DNA of 64,000 bases from Spodoptera frugiperda. Taxonomy: Eukaryota > Arthropoda > Insecta > Lepidoptera > Noctuidae. This document shows positions 11,737-25,350 of this stretch, one piece after another; the stretch's first letter is position 1, and each line of letters begins with the position of its first letter. Location of the stretch: positions 13,908,315 to 13,972,314 of the forward strand of contig NC_064239.1 in assembly GCF_023101765.2 (NCBI RefSeq), in the 5' to 3' direction. The notes below the pieces were generated by a model that saw only the letters and a list, made by a program, of their open reading frames with translations, was not told the DNA's origin and made no database searches. A program made the translations under genes and the position numbers.

Positions 11737-14700
11737 TCATTAGGTAGGCGGTGAAACGGCATAGAACTTCATAGGTATTTCATTTTATTCATCTATACAC
11801 AACAATATTTCAGCGGCAAATGCTGACACGTGAGTGCGAGGCCGGTGTGAAATAAAGCTGAAACACACCAGCGGCCACTGCGAGTAGTTACATTCCCACA
11901 GCTTCCTTCAGCCACCAATTGCTGGCCGCGCCGCTGCCGCTGGGAACACGCACTAATTGCTGTGGGTTTTTGTCGATCGACTGTTCCCACTTGCCTTCAA
12001 AAGCGCTTATAAATTGACGCCATTCTCCCACAATAGGTATTATCTTAATCGCTGATCAAAACGACAATTTAACAGTTTCTTACAGGCGGTGAGGCGGTGA
12101 GTAATGAGTGAATGTGATCGGCTGCCTGGCTCGCTTTCTAACACAATCGGTGCATGTGTATCCCTTCACCGAGCGGCTCTCCACGTGCCTGTAGCCACCA
12201 ATTGACTCCAACTTGATTCTTCCTTGTTATATTTCGTCCGTTGCATATTTTTTGTCCAATTTCGTGTAATCCCACGAGTAAATGATGTCAAAGGCGCCGC
12301 CGCCGCCTGCACCCGCTGCTAAATTGTAGGGTACCGACGTAACTGTTCCTATGCTCGCCGGTCAACCCGTGAATTAATAAACGACGCCTTTAAACACACA
12401 AATCACAATAACAGGCGCCTGCGCACGCTATGTCTGTGTGCGACTGTATGTGTGTGAGTTAGCGGGAGTGCGCATACGCAAATTATTTAATTGTCGGTGG
12501 CGGCGCAGCTCTATGGTTATATGCCATAAATCTAGCGGAATCATCCGCGAATTATTCAAAGACGCCGCGCGCCGCCTCCATGACGCGGGCCGCGGCTGAC
12601 CCCGCTAACTGCGCGTGATTACACCCAGCACAGCTGCGCCGCCCGGCCTCCGCGTCCACTCTGTCCTCGCCGTGATAACTTGATAAGTTAAAATGTTTGC
12701 CCAACGCAACACGCTTGTCACTTTTTCCAGACGTACCTGTTATAATATCCATTTGGAGCTGCTCACCGCTCACTGCATTGAGCGGTCCAGCATAGTTTGC
12801 CAGACGTACAGGTGGTGGAGTCCAGGGGCTGCATCGTTTGGACGAAGCTGGAACACACATTATCGCTTTCTTTTGTTTGAAGCAATGGTTGGCTTCGTAG
12901 ATTTATTTGAACAGTAGTGATGATGCAGCCTGCCTTCGAAGTGTTGTTGAACTGTGAAGCATGCAGCGCGGCGGTGCCAGTACCGCCAACACTGCCAAGT
13001 GCCAGCGGTGCCAGTTAGCGCGGTCCCGTTGAGCTGGCGTTATCATGACCGCGGCCATTGTTACGCAATCCAGAACAAAGCTCTAGTTGTTTGCGCCGCG
13101 GCTGTCGTCTTGATTCATAGCGCTCGTTTGTCCTTCCTGCTGAGTGTCAGTGATAGCGCGCTATCGCTGCGCCCGCGCACAATCGCGCTCTATCGTGCCA
13201 TCTGCGTGAATTATTCCGCCGTTGCCACAATACTCCGGCGTGCTCGCCAACCTTCCTAGTGCGGCGAGCAGCACCCTTATCGCGAGGGCACACGGTGCAG
13301 TTTGCGCTGGCTCGGCGAGCGGGCCGCGCCGGCCGCACAATAACGACCTGTGGCCGCGTAATTCACGCCACCGCGTTCATCATGCAAAGTGACCGTTCCG
13401 AAAGTCCCGACCGATATGCAACCTTACTGCTAAACAATTACGATGCATTTTGTTTTGACTTAGAGAGATTTATGTCGCGGGGAAGTTTAGCGTTTGGTAT
13501 CGGAATTTGAATTTTGCGCGGTGTGGTCGCTGCGTTGCGCGCGCGCAGGCGACAGATACGCATCGTCTTGTTAGCGCTATCTGATGCCCGATGCTGTAAT
13601 TGGCACGGAACTGCGCGTGCGCAAGCAACCTCACATTCATACAAAATGAATTTTAAAATGCGTTTTATCAATATTTATTCTAGCGTCATAATGGGTCCTG
13701 TAGGCGAAAATGATAAGGAGTTGCCATTTATGAGTAACTGGCAGCGACTTGTCGTGTACTGTGGATGACCCGGGTGTGGCCGAGGTAGCGCCTGCATGGT
13801 GCGAGTGTGGGGAGCGGTTGGCTTGCAGTGTGGTGGGTGCGTTCTTTGTTTCACCAAGTCAGGCTACCCGCACTGGGATGATTTGTCAGCAACGTATGAA
13901 ATATCTAGTGGAGGGTGGTAGTGGCTGGTAGTGGCGCGGCAGGTGTCGGACATTTGCATACAATGCGCGCGCGCCGATGTCCCGCGATATTGTTGCGTTC
14001 TCTTAGTGCGCGTAATTGCGTCGTCTGCTACAAGAACACGCGGCTGGCGGCGCGCGTGGCGCATGCGCACCGAGCTCGGTGTCTCTCTGCTCTGCTCCCA
14101 CGCAGCACGTCCGTATGCCTACGTTTAACGATACTTCGATCCTGCTGTAAGATTGTGTCGACTCGTGCCTAAACGAAAGAAATGTTACATTTTTGTAGAC
14201 ACCGGTATTGTTGGCAGAGCGCCGGTGTACCGGCCTGTGTTCGTGTGTCGAGTGTCGCTGTGTCGCGTCGGTGTGCGAGCAGGAAGCGGTCGTTTAATCG
14301 AGACTCGTTCTTGTGAGACGAACTAGTTCGCGAGCTCTTCCTGTTGGTGACTTGTCAAAATATTTAGAGGCGCTACATCACGGCTGAGTTACTGCTCAAT
14401 AAGTAGAGCCGCCGGCAGCAGACATGTTGATATCTCGCTAGTTTACTTCATTCGTCACTCTGCACGGACTTTTGGCTTCGTCGCAGATCTGTGTCGTGCG
14501 ACGAGTGTCCGTGTGTCCGAGTGTCCGTGGGTAGCATCCTCTCTGTCGGTGACTGTGTCGCTCTCTACTAACTCAATTCCGTCGAATAAAAAGCAGTCCG
14601 TGTGATGCGCCGACGCACGGCAATTGCGAAAGACGCCGACAATTGCCGAAGGCGCCGCTACGAATATGGATGAGTTTTATATTTGAGTGAGTAATTAGAG

Positions 14701-17700
14701 CAGGCGACGGACTCAACCAGGAACCGTACCCACTGCCCGCCACACTACTGCTTTGTACCTAACGTTTATTTAATCTGCCAACCACATTATATTATCACGT
14801 GTTACAGCTATACTACTGCACAAGGTTACCCGAGTAGTGTATGGGATTATATCCACAAGGAGGTAGCGTACCATGTTACTATGTTTAGGAACTTTGAAAT
14901 AATGGTAGTTTTGTGTATACTGTGTATTATTTCTGACCGAGATAGTTGGCGTGTATGGAGAGGGACTCACTAGTTACAAGATGTGTTTAGCAGTTTCATA
15001 TTGATATTTGAGTAGATAAAGATCGTAGAAGTGTCAATAAACCAGACGCGTTGGGTGTATTCGCACGCTTGGCTCGCTGGCTCCGAGCAGTTACTGCTGG
15101 TAGCATCACAGCGGACGTCATAATCAGAGGATCATGCACCAGTGCAGTTGTCGTGCGCCGGCGTTAATTAGCGAACGCCGCCATCTTGCGACTTAACGCA
15201 GCGGAGCGCGACAATACTGACGACACTGCGACAACTACACCGAGTCCCACGACGCAGACAACTGCAGAAGCTTTGTTGTGCGGCCGACGCATCTCTTGTT
15301 GCCGAGACTACAAATGTGCTTCTGATGAAAGATATGGCGGTGCAGACAATGCTTCGTCCGTGGACAACGTGGTCGCGCTGGCTGGAAACGATACCTCAAG
15401 CCGCAGTACGTCGGTCGCTGAGAGTGGACAAAGTGTGCCTTCTGTAGTGTGGCAGGCGTTGCTGCAGCGATGTTAGATACGGCACCGGAGCTCAACGATT
15501 GCGAGATCGAGCCGATAGCAGGGGCCGCGCGGCGGTCGCGGCGGTCGCGGCGTATGTAAATGCAGGCGCACTATCACGCGACACCCCGCCGCTGTCGCCG
15601 CAGGCTGCACGCGCCGCTGCCGGCCGCGCTGCCCGTCGGCACCTTCCCACCGTGCGGAACAGACATGTGATACTTGCTAACGATCAACGAGACCCGCTGA
15701 TATTGTTGCGGCGCACTCAATGCAATACACTTGTTGACGTACAGGTGACACTGGGTAGTTACAGGGTAAACATAGTAGTTACGGCACTGACTACGTATCC
15801 TTACCGGGCACGCATTGTGGTGTCGATAATATAATACTTGTGTCGTTGTGACGAGATTGTACGATGGTCTCCAGTCGTATTGAATGCCACCCCGGTGGTC
15901 CACGAAGGTGGAGGGACAGACAATAGGTACACCTGTGGGGGGTGACACCGGTGGTGCTATATTTACATCTGCTGCGAAGTTAGCAAATCATTGTCGACCC
16001 TGACCTCTGTGATGGAAGTCATCGGATGCTACCTCACCGCTGGTTCCCGGACTCCGTAGAAAAACCAATCCCTATCAACTTTAATAACAATCCCAACTGA
16101 TATTATAAACGTGATAGTTAGCCGATGTGTTTTATAACTCACTGGACCGATACAGATGTGTATTAACCCAGAGAGAGGTGCAGGCGTTACAGAGAGGGTT
16201 ATAGCGCGGCGAGGCGCGAGGGTCGCAGCCGGCGCTGGTCACACTCTCGTTCGGGAACGGTTTGCATTTAATTGTGCGACAGATGTCCGTGAAATGACAC
16301 AACGCGCGCACTCGGCCCGCACCTCGGCTTACCTCGCGCCCCCGCGCCCCGCGCCCCGCGCCCCCGCCACACATCTGGCCGCATCATTAAACGACCGACT
16401 AATCTATTAACAATTGACTGCTTTTTATCATCCAATTAGTTGTACGTCAAGCGATGTTAGTTTTTATTAGAAACGTGTAAATTGTGTTCACCTCACAACT
16501 ACTCTTGCGTCCCTCTCTCGCCACGTGTGGAGGTCCAGGTCTCTGTGTGCTGAGTGCTTGGCTACAGAGTGCTACTTGCGCATGCGCTCCGCGTACTCGG
16601 CAGTATCACGGCTCTATCCTAATCTCCTCCTGCCTCCTCCGCGGTGATCCATGTACTTGTATCTACACCCAGTACTGTCGATACACCGGTCGGTCCACGG
16701 ACCGCAACCTGACCTTACTTTAATCATCCTTTAACGGGTAAAGTTTTTAGTTTACTATAAACCAATCGTTAGTTGTGCCGAATAAGTCTAATAATCCAGA
16801 CCAAAGGGTTGTCTAATAACCCATATAGTCATGGCGACTTTTTCGAGCTTTAGGCATCGCTCCTAAAGTAATGTTTGTGCTGTGAGTCAAAATAAAATAA
16901 TGCGCATAAAAACAACAATAAAGTGCAACGGTGCCTCATATCTGCAGGTAATGCACTCATATAAGTTTAATGTCAGTAATAACGCGAAGTGCAGAGAAAT
17001 CCGCGCCCGATACAATATCACTCGTTAATTAAGCCGTGCGTTACTCATTACCATCTCGCGCCCGCCCGCGCCCGTCACACCGCGCAACGTCAGTCGATTG
17101 AGTTAAACATAACGTGTAGAGGCCGCCAAGTACTAACTCAACGCCACGCATGTTGTCATTGACAGTACGGACTTGGTGTTATTTGCAAGCAACACGGTAG
17201 ACAGTACTAGGGAGTACTGTCTCCTCTCCGAGTTCCAGACGGCACATGCACGAAATAACAATTTGGCTCCCTGCGGGGCAATGCTATGCAATAATTAGGC
17301 TTGTGGACATTCAGCCACAGAGGCATTCGCCACACACGACTTCGTGAAAAACACTTCTATCTCGTCGGAATTAGTAAAATATTCATCGTATACATGAGAC
17401 GACTTGGTAAAAACCTGCAACGACACCGCAACACTTTGAATGTCGCGCCCCGCCGCGCCGCGCGTCGCTCGCCGCCCGGGCACCGCGCCGCGCGCCGCGC
17501 GCCCTCTACTCGCTCGCTTCACGCAAAAAGCGAAATGTTCACGGAAATTAAGCACACTTAATGCAAACACTCCCGTTCGGTGTAGGACCAGTACTGACAC
17601 CCGCCATGTTTGAATCCGACACATTTAATTACGCGTACGTGTGCGTCACTCGCGTTTTTCTCCGCCGTCGGAGCTGCAGGCTGCAGGCTGCAGGCCGAAC

Positions 17701-19834
17701 AAGGGCCGCGGCCGCGCTCATTATCACCTCACGACATTAGGCATACTAATGTTGATTGCGGCTGCGGATTCCTTTTTAGTGGTGTTCGGTCCGTCGGAGC
17801 AAATACTTGCGTTACTTATTGTAATTAAATGTTCGTTTAATGGTCGCCGCCAGCCTCTACTCGCCCGCGGGTAAACAATTGTTGTGTTATTATTACGTGG
17901 CCGATGTGTTACAGCCCCGCCTCCACGTTGACGGCAGTTACTTCCATGCAACCTTTGCAACCTACTTGTCCCTGCAGACAATGAAATTAATTCATGATTT
18001 TTAACTTGGACGACATTAGGATTTTCTCCTGTGCCGTGGGTGTGTTTTATTTGTACTTAATCAAACAATGTGATACACATTCAGATTGCAGATCTGGATG
18101 GAACAACTATTTGTAGTTCACAAAAATACTCGTTCCGTGCGGGACAGAACCCGCGACATATCGTACAGCACCCGTGCAAGAAAGTGTTCTCCTGTAACTT
18201 AGACCTCTCTCGCACTCAAACCGTAGCCGCGGCTTCACAAACAGTTCGAAGTAGTGAAGCATTGCCTCGGTGTGAGGAGTACTAGGAAGCAAGGACGCAC
18301 GTGGCGGACTGGCGGCACTTTCTCTGTTATCTCCACGCGTCCGCAGTACTGCTGTGTCAGGATGTAGGCAGGCACGCAGCGCCGTGGGAACAGTCGGCTA
18401 TCGGCGGCTATCGCACGCGGGCCGCGCGCTGCCACCGCGCCGGCCGCGCGTGCCCGCGATCGCGCCGCCAGTGCCGCGATGCTCACGTCGCGACACACAT
18501 CTACATGAGAGCACTCTCACGGGATGCTGTGTGAATTTGCACGTCGCTTGTTTCCTCGGATGATTATCATTCCTCTGCATATGCTCAGGTATTCACATTT
18601 CGTTACACTTACACATCACTTTAGTAAAATCGACAAATAAACGAGAGCACGACATACATCTCCACATGTCGGCTTGTTCGCCTTTAGTGAGGCCATGTCT
18701 TGTTATTCAGAACCACATACGAGTAGTCTGACAAATAAAGCAGTAAGTGTAGGCTTACCTAGCTAGTGGTCACACTTAATTACCTAATGAATACGATAGG
18801 TCTGTTGTGAACTTCGTACCACTAATGTAATGTCTAGCGAGAGTCGTCAGTGACTAGTGAGCTTCATTGAAGATGTCGACGTACCACTGTGTCTGTGGTT
18901 CACATCGCACGGTGACTGATAACGTTATCTACTGCATGACTCAGTTTCGGGAGGTGCATTAAATTATGAGCGTGGCCGTGATTTATCTGCGAGCGGTCGC
19001 GGCCGGCGCGTGCGCAGTGCACCGCGCGCAGCAGCACAACTCCGTCCCGACACTGCACCATACACATTCACTGCAAAGTCAGTGCCCACTGACCACTTGA
19101 CCAGCTCCAGCTGAATGTTGTGTTAGAACAAAACAACATTTGATGCGCCGGAGCCGGAGTATGCATGGCTCGCAATGTCCTCAACAGCGGTTTGTCAATG
19201 AATGAGCCGGGAATGCAGTAGTATGTAGTGCCTCACACTTTACCACCGGCCTGTCGGGTATGTTGGTGCACTCTACAAGGGTATTCATTTCGTAAGTGTG
19301 TTTGTGCAACAGGCTCAGTTCGTGTTTTCCGTGTGGTCATCATGTCACTTGTGCTACTGCGTGGCCGGGCGCTGCGCACGCGCAGATCCTGTGCGCTCGA
19401 TATGATATAATTAAAACGCTCGCCGGAGCACGAGCGCGCGAAATATTACCATACACCGCAGTGTGCTGAGTCTGCTCACCTCCCGTGTAGAGTACAGTCA
19501 AGTGTGCCTCTATACATTACTTGTTATAAAATGGCGACGCCATGAACTAATATTTCCTAATTTATTAACGCTACAAGAGAGGCGACATGCCTGCTGACTG
19601 GACCGACCACTGTCAGCTATCGTCAGTACAATGCACACAGGTGGCAGTATCGCGCCGAGAGCAGCACGCTCTGCCGCCGCCAGGCGACACCGCTGCCTGC
19701 CTGGCTGGCTGCCTGGCTGCCTGGCGCGGCGCCAGCGACAATACAAGTGATGCTATCGACACCTGCACTGCCATCTACGACCCTCCACGGATACATTACA
19801 AGATACCGATAAGTGATGTACATCACCCATACAT
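11737..19834. other. Non-coding; CpG-rich islands, no supported exon
   Basis: Nothing here passes as an exon. CpG-rich and CG-alternating blocks occur near 13140-13330, 13520-13560, 13960-14070, 15520-15640 and 17430-17520. Exact GCGCATGCGC palindromes lie at 14059-14068 and 16578-16587. A C-rich strand tract of the GGGGCGC class is at 16338-16368, and a TGCAGGC triplet-like repeat sits at about 17676-17697. The stretch at 14230-14540 is rich in GTGTCCG and GTGTCG repeats. The open frame near 15186-15476 lacks an ATG start and recognisable content. Confidence 0.45.
18012..18055. repeat. Dispersed repeat family B, copy 2
   Basis: This matches the 'aggattttctcct-tg-cgtgggtg-gttt' phrase of the copy near 6915. 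Only the core is preserved. Confidence 0.45.
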
Positions 19835-19960
19835 ACATACATACATAATCTTACGCCTGTCTCCTAAGGGAGTAGGCAGAGTCTATAGCACGCCAATTGC
19901 TACGAATCTTTCGCTTCATCAACAGTCATACATAATATTATTACAATTGAAATAAAATGT
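19835..19960. repeat. Lepidopteran interspersed repeat fragment
   Basis: The series 'cttacgcctgtctcctaagg', 'gagtaggcagag', then 'tctttcgcttcatca' matches a widespread lepidopteran repeat phrase that I know from other genomes. A short ATAC run precedes it. No coding content. Confidence 0.55.
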
Positions 19961-22900
19961 TACTTGCAACGTCGTGTAATTTGTCAATGTTCTAGATATA
20001 TGTGTCTGACTCCGTCCCAGACTGCGTACACGCATGTTATGTAATGTAGTGTACTGGAGTGAAGGCACCAGCGGCCGCACGGCAGCGCTATATTGTAATG
20101 AGTCCGCTATAAATTAGATTTATTTCAATAAGACAATAGACGACACGGTTTGCTTATTCACCTGTCGTCTGTGATTAATCCGCGGAGACTTATCAAGAAC
20201 AATCCGAGCCGAGGTGACTACACTGTCACACCCGTCGCGTCCACACCGCGGACCGACTACTGACCCAATGACCAGGGAACTAAGGTCTAAAGTCGCACAC
20301 CACGTGTGTATGTCGGCGAGTTGCGTACGTGTGCGTGTGCTTGCCATGCTGCGCGCGCGCCGCACACCTGCGCAGCTCGTGAGGCGCATGCGGAGCTGTG
20401 ATTCAGTCTGCCACCAAATTAATATGCCTGTTATGATAACATTACGATTATCTGCCAGGAAGTAGACCAAAGTGTTTATTGCGCCACGCATTGTCCTGTA
20501 CCAACTCGTCAGCGATGACAATTACCCGGGACACCTGTCGCGCCGGCCGAGTATGGAGCCAACAGTATAACCACACCACACGCCACAACTACAGTAAACA
20601 TATCGCCATAGTAATTCCCTGAACCGAATCTGCAAAACTGTTTACTGATTAGCTGGCGATCAATCGTGCGTTCTATCCTGACTCTCTGTACCTAATTACA
20701 AGTACATATAAGTCCTTGTTCCTTGTACATGTCCTGCATAGTGTGCGGCGTGGTGTTGTTTTGCTGATACTTAATTATCTCGACAGTGAAGCGCCCATTG
20801 CTTTACTTTAGCTGCCCGAACCCACGAGACACATCAGTATGCGCCAGCAGCGCAGCACGGCACTGCGCCCGCGCCGTGCGCCGGACGTCGCACTCTACGC
20901 TGACTGCCAATCATCTGCTCGCTGCGATTACTGCCAATTGTATGCCTCACTCTATGTAAATACATCAAGTTAGCGACCAATAGACGGCCGTTCGACTCCC
21001 GGACACGTACCATGTCCTGCACCCACTGGCTGACGACATTCAATAGCTAATTTCGCAAAACAGTCGCAGCTCATGTGCATACATGCAGCTAATGGATGCA
21101 ATGTCCAGGACAGCAAACATGGACCCGACAGAGAGTTTAATTATATTACTTACAAAAATAAAAATTAGCTTCAGCGTCAGTCAGTCAGTCGATGCGTCAT
21201 CAAATCAAATCAAAAAACCTCATAAAACGATTCAAGTTTAATAGCATGTTTAGTAAAGACAATGTATGTAGATGCACGGCAGGTCGGCTGTCCCCGGAGC
21301 CCCGGCGGCTGCTCGATATTCAAATAACGTAGGCGATGGTAAGCATAATGGATGGGCGCGGTGCAGCGGTGCAGCGGTGCAGCGGTGCACTACCGTCGGC
21401 CACTTCAAGCGGCCGCGGCCTGGGAACCATCGCCGGGTGCTGCCGGGGAGTGTAATGAGTGCAGCGTGACATGCGGCTCGTTAATCACGGCGCGCCGACA
21501 CAGCGGCGGCGCGGGCGCAGGCCTGCATATTAATCATGTACGAGTTATTAGAAATATTGTGATTTATCGATTAGCATCGCACCAGAGCAAACAGTTTGGT
21601 ATGGGTGGCGCGTGGTGCGCGCGCGCAGGTGGCCGGACCAGAGCGCTTCCTTCCCCGAAGCGTCGCGACGACCATTGTGAACGACACGCGCCGCACATAC
21701 ATAGTGAGGGCGAGGCCACTAGCCTCCAGTAGCCGCCAGTAGCCGCCAGTAGCCGCCAGTAGCCGCCAGTAGCCGCCAGTAGCTGCCAGTAGCCAGTATC
21801 TGGCCACGACATTTACCTCACATATCATCAGCTCATCCCCTATTACATGGGTCCCATAAAACAACTGGTGATAGTGGGTGTATGTGCAGTGGTGCAGCCT
21901 TGCCTACCCTCTCGTATGTTAAAACACATTGACGTTATGTTCATAAAGTATAATGCCGAACAAAACCTTTCTCCGCAGCAGGTACTGTACGGTGGAGGGT
22001 TAACAAGCGCGGTTTATAGAGTTGCGCGGGCGCATCATAAACTGGTATAGTAATGTAATGCATGAAGCGCGAACGACACGGCTGGGGCCGGGCAATTAAA
22101 AGCGATTAGCGCATGCGCAGTCGACTGATTGGTAACACCAGGAATATCGCGGCGGACAGCAGAAGTTCAACTCGTACCATCCGCGCGATGCGTAGCACTC
22201 GGTACTCGCGGGACGGGCGCTGGGGGAGCGGGCCACGCTGCCCACGCAGTTGTCCGTGTGGGCCTTCTGGATAGACGTGCGGCGTGGCGCTGCTGTAGCC
22301 CACTGCAACTAAAGCTGTGGCGCAGTATAAGCGACGGACACCGCCGGTAACGCTCATAATTTGGCATTCGGTTTAGTGCCTGAGTTCCCACACCCCACCA
22401 CACCAACATGGCGGTGGCTGAGCCGGGAAATACGCCACACAGCACACATCGCTCGCACTGCTCAGTATATTTATATTTAATCATTAGCAGTGTGGGGAAC
22501 GAACTTGCATACACTACACTACTGATGACAGTTTGTCTACACAGTGACGCAATATATTAGGCAGGAGCTACACACCGACACTGTTGTACTGCAGCATATA
22601 AATAACTCTCTCGTTTGTTAAACAATGCACAAGTGTGTAAAGTAGTCGCAACACATTTCGTTCGAGTAAACTGGCCCCAGATAACACTAACATCATGTGA
22701 ATGAGCCGCGGCGGCGCGGGCGCACGTCCCGTTACACGACGACTGACCTTTGCAAGCAGTTAATCGCTCCACTTGGGCTGGCCTTGACCTCGGCTGCGCA
22801 TGCACATGCCGCATTTGTTATTAATTATACACAGTCGTCTTGCCTTGCGGGCTGTGCGCAGCGCCGGGCGGTTATACAAAGTTTACTTGCGAGCTTCATA

Positions 22901-23025
22901 GCAAGCTTGGTGGTAGATACATGCCCTGCAACATGTGTCACTGGTATAATGTAGGAGTGGACGAGTGGCGAGTAATTCACTGAGTACATCGGAGACAGGC
23001 TGTAGGTTCTGATTGTTGATAGATG
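19961..23025. other. Non-coding; minisatellite and CpG-rich segments
   Basis: No supported gene. An ATG-led frame at 21272-21338 ends at a good donor (gtaagc) in phase 1, but only about half of its codons end in G or C, so I do not call it. A GGTGCAGC short tandem repeat lies at about 21361-21390. Exact GCGCATGCGC occurs at 22109-22118. The minus-strand frame at 22106-22357 contains a hydrophobic stretch but no other support. Confidence 0.45.
21721..21790. repeat. 10-bp minisatellite AGCCGCCAGT x7
   Basis: Seven consecutive units of exactly ten bases, with single changes in the first and last unit. Because the period is not a multiple of three it produces open frames with a 10-residue pattern on the minus strand (Leu-Ala-Ala-Thr-Gly-Gly-Tyr-Trp type), which are artefacts. 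Confidence 0.95.
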
Positions 23026-23029
23026 ATGA

Positions 23030-23300
23030 TCACAAAAAGGAGGACGTTCTCAATTCTGCCGGTATGCTCTTTTTTGTAGTTACACCGATTACGTTGAGGT
23101 TTATGAACCGATTTGCGTGATTATTTTTTTGTTTGACGCGGATTAGTTCAAATTTGGCCAGATTTTGTTTCTTTTATTTTAGTCATCATATATGTCAACA
23201 TAGTCTAATATGTTTCTTTGTTCCGAATATAATGTTTCTCATTTTCATTTTTGGTTGCGAATGAAGTTGTGCGAAGTGTTCATAAAAAATCTATGGTTAA
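23030..23300. repeat. Lepidopteran interspersed repeat fragment (AT-rich)
   Basis: The phrase 'aaaaaggaggacgttctcaa' followed by 'ttacaccgattacgttgagg' and 'gaaccgatttgcgtgatta' is typical of a very common lepidopteran retroelement-derived repeat. The composition shifts abruptly from the GC-rich surroundings. No intact coding sequence. Confidence 0.6.
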
Positions 23301-24190
23301 GTAGCCATGCCACGGGTTCAGATGCAGTTTGTAGGTAAATATACAATATTACCAGGTTGTGGTCACCTGCACCCGGTGTGTGTGTGTGTGTGTGTGTGCC
23401 AGGCGAGCCGCTGCAGCAGGTCACACTGCAATATTTTCTCGCGGCTTGCTCCGTACTGGTACTACCCGCGGTAATATTGACACAGGATACAGTAGTGACG
23501 GTCTACAGCAGCCACTCCGCCACATGTTGGGAACCGAACCAGTCCCCGGCATTGCTAATGTCTGAGGGTTTGGTGAGGCTACGTGCACTGCTAGCACTTC
23601 ATTAACGGAATTGAAAAAATAAAAGTATAATGTACAAGTGTAATAATAATAACATTAGATGCGTGTGGCTTGACCAGATAGCTTACAAACAAGTCAGAGT
23701 GTGTCTGCCTCAACTGGCGACCGACGCGTAGGAGATAATCCTTCCTGAAATATATTTATATTGATGGCCCGAGTCCCGCGCCCAGCAAACAAAATGTCCC
23801 GTTAAATAACATTTCAAAAGATAAGGAGTGTGGAGGTTCGCGGCCGGAGGGTGGCGGGCGGGGGCCGCGGGGCGCGGGGCGGGGGGGGGGGAGCCGGCCG
23901 CTCCACGCCTGCTTTGTTTAATATCATACAACTTTCTAATGACCAGCGTCCGCACTGGATCTGCTCCGGTTTATACATTTGTATATTGTCATCATTTCAA
24001 TGGCAGGCTACACCTTTCCGCATTATGTTACTGGGAGCTACAATATACTTATAAAACAAAAGAAGGAACACATGTAAAAAGGTTCATGATTTTAAAGGGA
24101 AGAGTGTTTGTGACCCTCTCACTACGCTTGTGTCACAGACCTACTGGCCAACCAGTCGACACCGTATCTACAGTCTCTACAGTACTGTAG
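23301..24190. other. Non-coding; GT repeat and G-rich tract
   Basis: Holds a short (GT)n run at about 23380-23398 and a very G-rich tract at 23861-23891 with an 11-G run plus GGGGCGC units. No exon is supported; open frames over the G-rich tract are Gly/Arg-rich artefacts. Confidence 0.5.
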
Positions 24191-24195
24191 ATGCC

Positions 24196-24307
24196 TAGTG
24201 TATGCCCAGTGTATGCCCGGTGTATGCCCGGTGTATGTCCCGTGTATGCCCGGTGTATGTCCGGTGTATGCCCAGTGTATGCCCAGTGTATGCTCGGTGT
24301 GTGCCCG
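24196..24307. repeat. 11-bp minisatellite RGTGTATGCCC x10
   Basis: About ten tandem units of eleven bases with scattered transitions. It translates in several frames on both strands into repetitive Cys-Met-Pro or Thr-Gly-His peptides, which explains the long open frames there. Array ends grade into unique sequence. Confidence 0.95.
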
Positions 24308-24564
24308 GTGGAGCGCGAGAGTGTCCGCTGTTGATTGCGTATCGTGGCGCGCCAGCCCTCGCGTGTGCTCCCTACGCTGCCTGCCTGGCTGCAGTGTCCG
24401 CGATATTGAACAATCGCCCACCGTCCACCGTCCATGCGTGTGCCTGCTACACTCCGTCCTCGATACGGAGGTACGATTGACCATTCGTGTTAAATGTGAG
24501 TGCGTAGTCAAGTAACCGTATGTATACGAAGCAGGTAGTCTCGTTTTGTTTCCTTAATATTTCA

Positions 24565-24735
24565 GTTATACTTAGGATTTTTCTTAGGATATGTATAGGC
24601 TTATGCCTAACTTTGTCTTTTAACAACCATACGAGTCCGAGGAAGCTGTCTATTGTGTGTAAAGGCAAAGTCAAAGTAAAAGCATTTATTTCAATTAATA
24701 CTAAATTAGGCACTTTTGAAACGTCAAATTGAATT
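24565..24735. repeat. Retroelement 3'-end fragment ('aaaggcaaagtcaaagt' type)
   Basis: The phrase 'aaaggcaaagtcaaagtaaa' followed by 'agcatttatttcaatta' and 'ggcacttttgaaacgtcaa' is a familiar lepidopteran repeat, generally found at 3' ends of LINE-type copies. It carries no coding sequence here. Confidence 0.55.
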
Positions 24736-24849
24736 GTCCGTCAGTCTGTCAGTGTAACTTGCATATTTGTGTGCGTTGGGGTTTGTAAGTAGAGGCAGTA
24801 AGATTATGTCGGCGGGCCACACAGGTTCGCCTGCGTTCGGTTGCTACTG

Positions 24850-25350
24850 CGGCTGCTGTCAGTGTGGTGCTGGCTGCTGTGGGGGTGCTGTGTTGGTGCT
24901 GTGTGGGTGCTGGGTCGGTGCTGAGCGGTGCTCGAGCGGAAGACGTGGAGGAGCTCCTTATCGAGCCGCACACGCGCCTCAACCCCCTCTCCCCCCGCCC
25001 CGGGCGCCCGCTGCCCTCCTGCCCCCGCGTCACAAGCCGCCCGCATTTCCCCGCGCGAATTTACAATGTAGCGAACCTCCCGCCTCCTCTCCGCGAACCT
25101 CCTCTCACCCTCCGCATACAGAGACCACCAAGCAGACAAGTTTGCACCGTGTGCCAACGGAACACGGTCGCGAGTGGAGTGCGCCGCGCTCGGGATCGCG
25201 GTGTGCGTGAGATTTTCTCGCCTGGAAATTCTAATGCGCCGCGCGACTGCGATAAAAAATGAGCGGCTCGGGAAACGTGAATACATTACCGAGCGAGACA
25301 GAGCACCGCCTCCGTCGCGACGCCTCCCGCCGGCTGCCATGTACTCCGCA
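24850..25350. other. CpG-rich island, possible promoter region
   Basis: This is among the most CpG-rich and C-rich blocks of the window, lying about 550 bp upstream of the exon-like segment at 25895. A GGTGCTGTGT-type imperfect repeat at about 24865-24930 creates a signal-peptide-like frame (Val-Leu-Ala-Ala-Val-Gly) that I regard as an artefact. Long open frames exist on both strands, as expected from composition. It may be a promoter island; no start site could be placed. Confidence 0.4.

Noticed and set aside
21272..21338. ATG-led first exon ending at a gtaagc donor in phase 1
   Set aside because: Phase is attractive for joining the 42316 exon, but barely half of its codons end in G or C, far below the other exon candidates.
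24196..24307. CRISPR-like array
   Set aside because: Contiguous 11-bp units without spacers; a minisatellite in a eukaryotic genome.
24804..25340. Long minus-strand frame (178 codons) and plus-strand frames over the same block
   Set aside because: CpG-rich composition leaves several frames open on both strands at once. Arg/Ala/Gly-rich content, no family, and one apparent signal peptide comes from a GGTGCTGTGT-type repeat.
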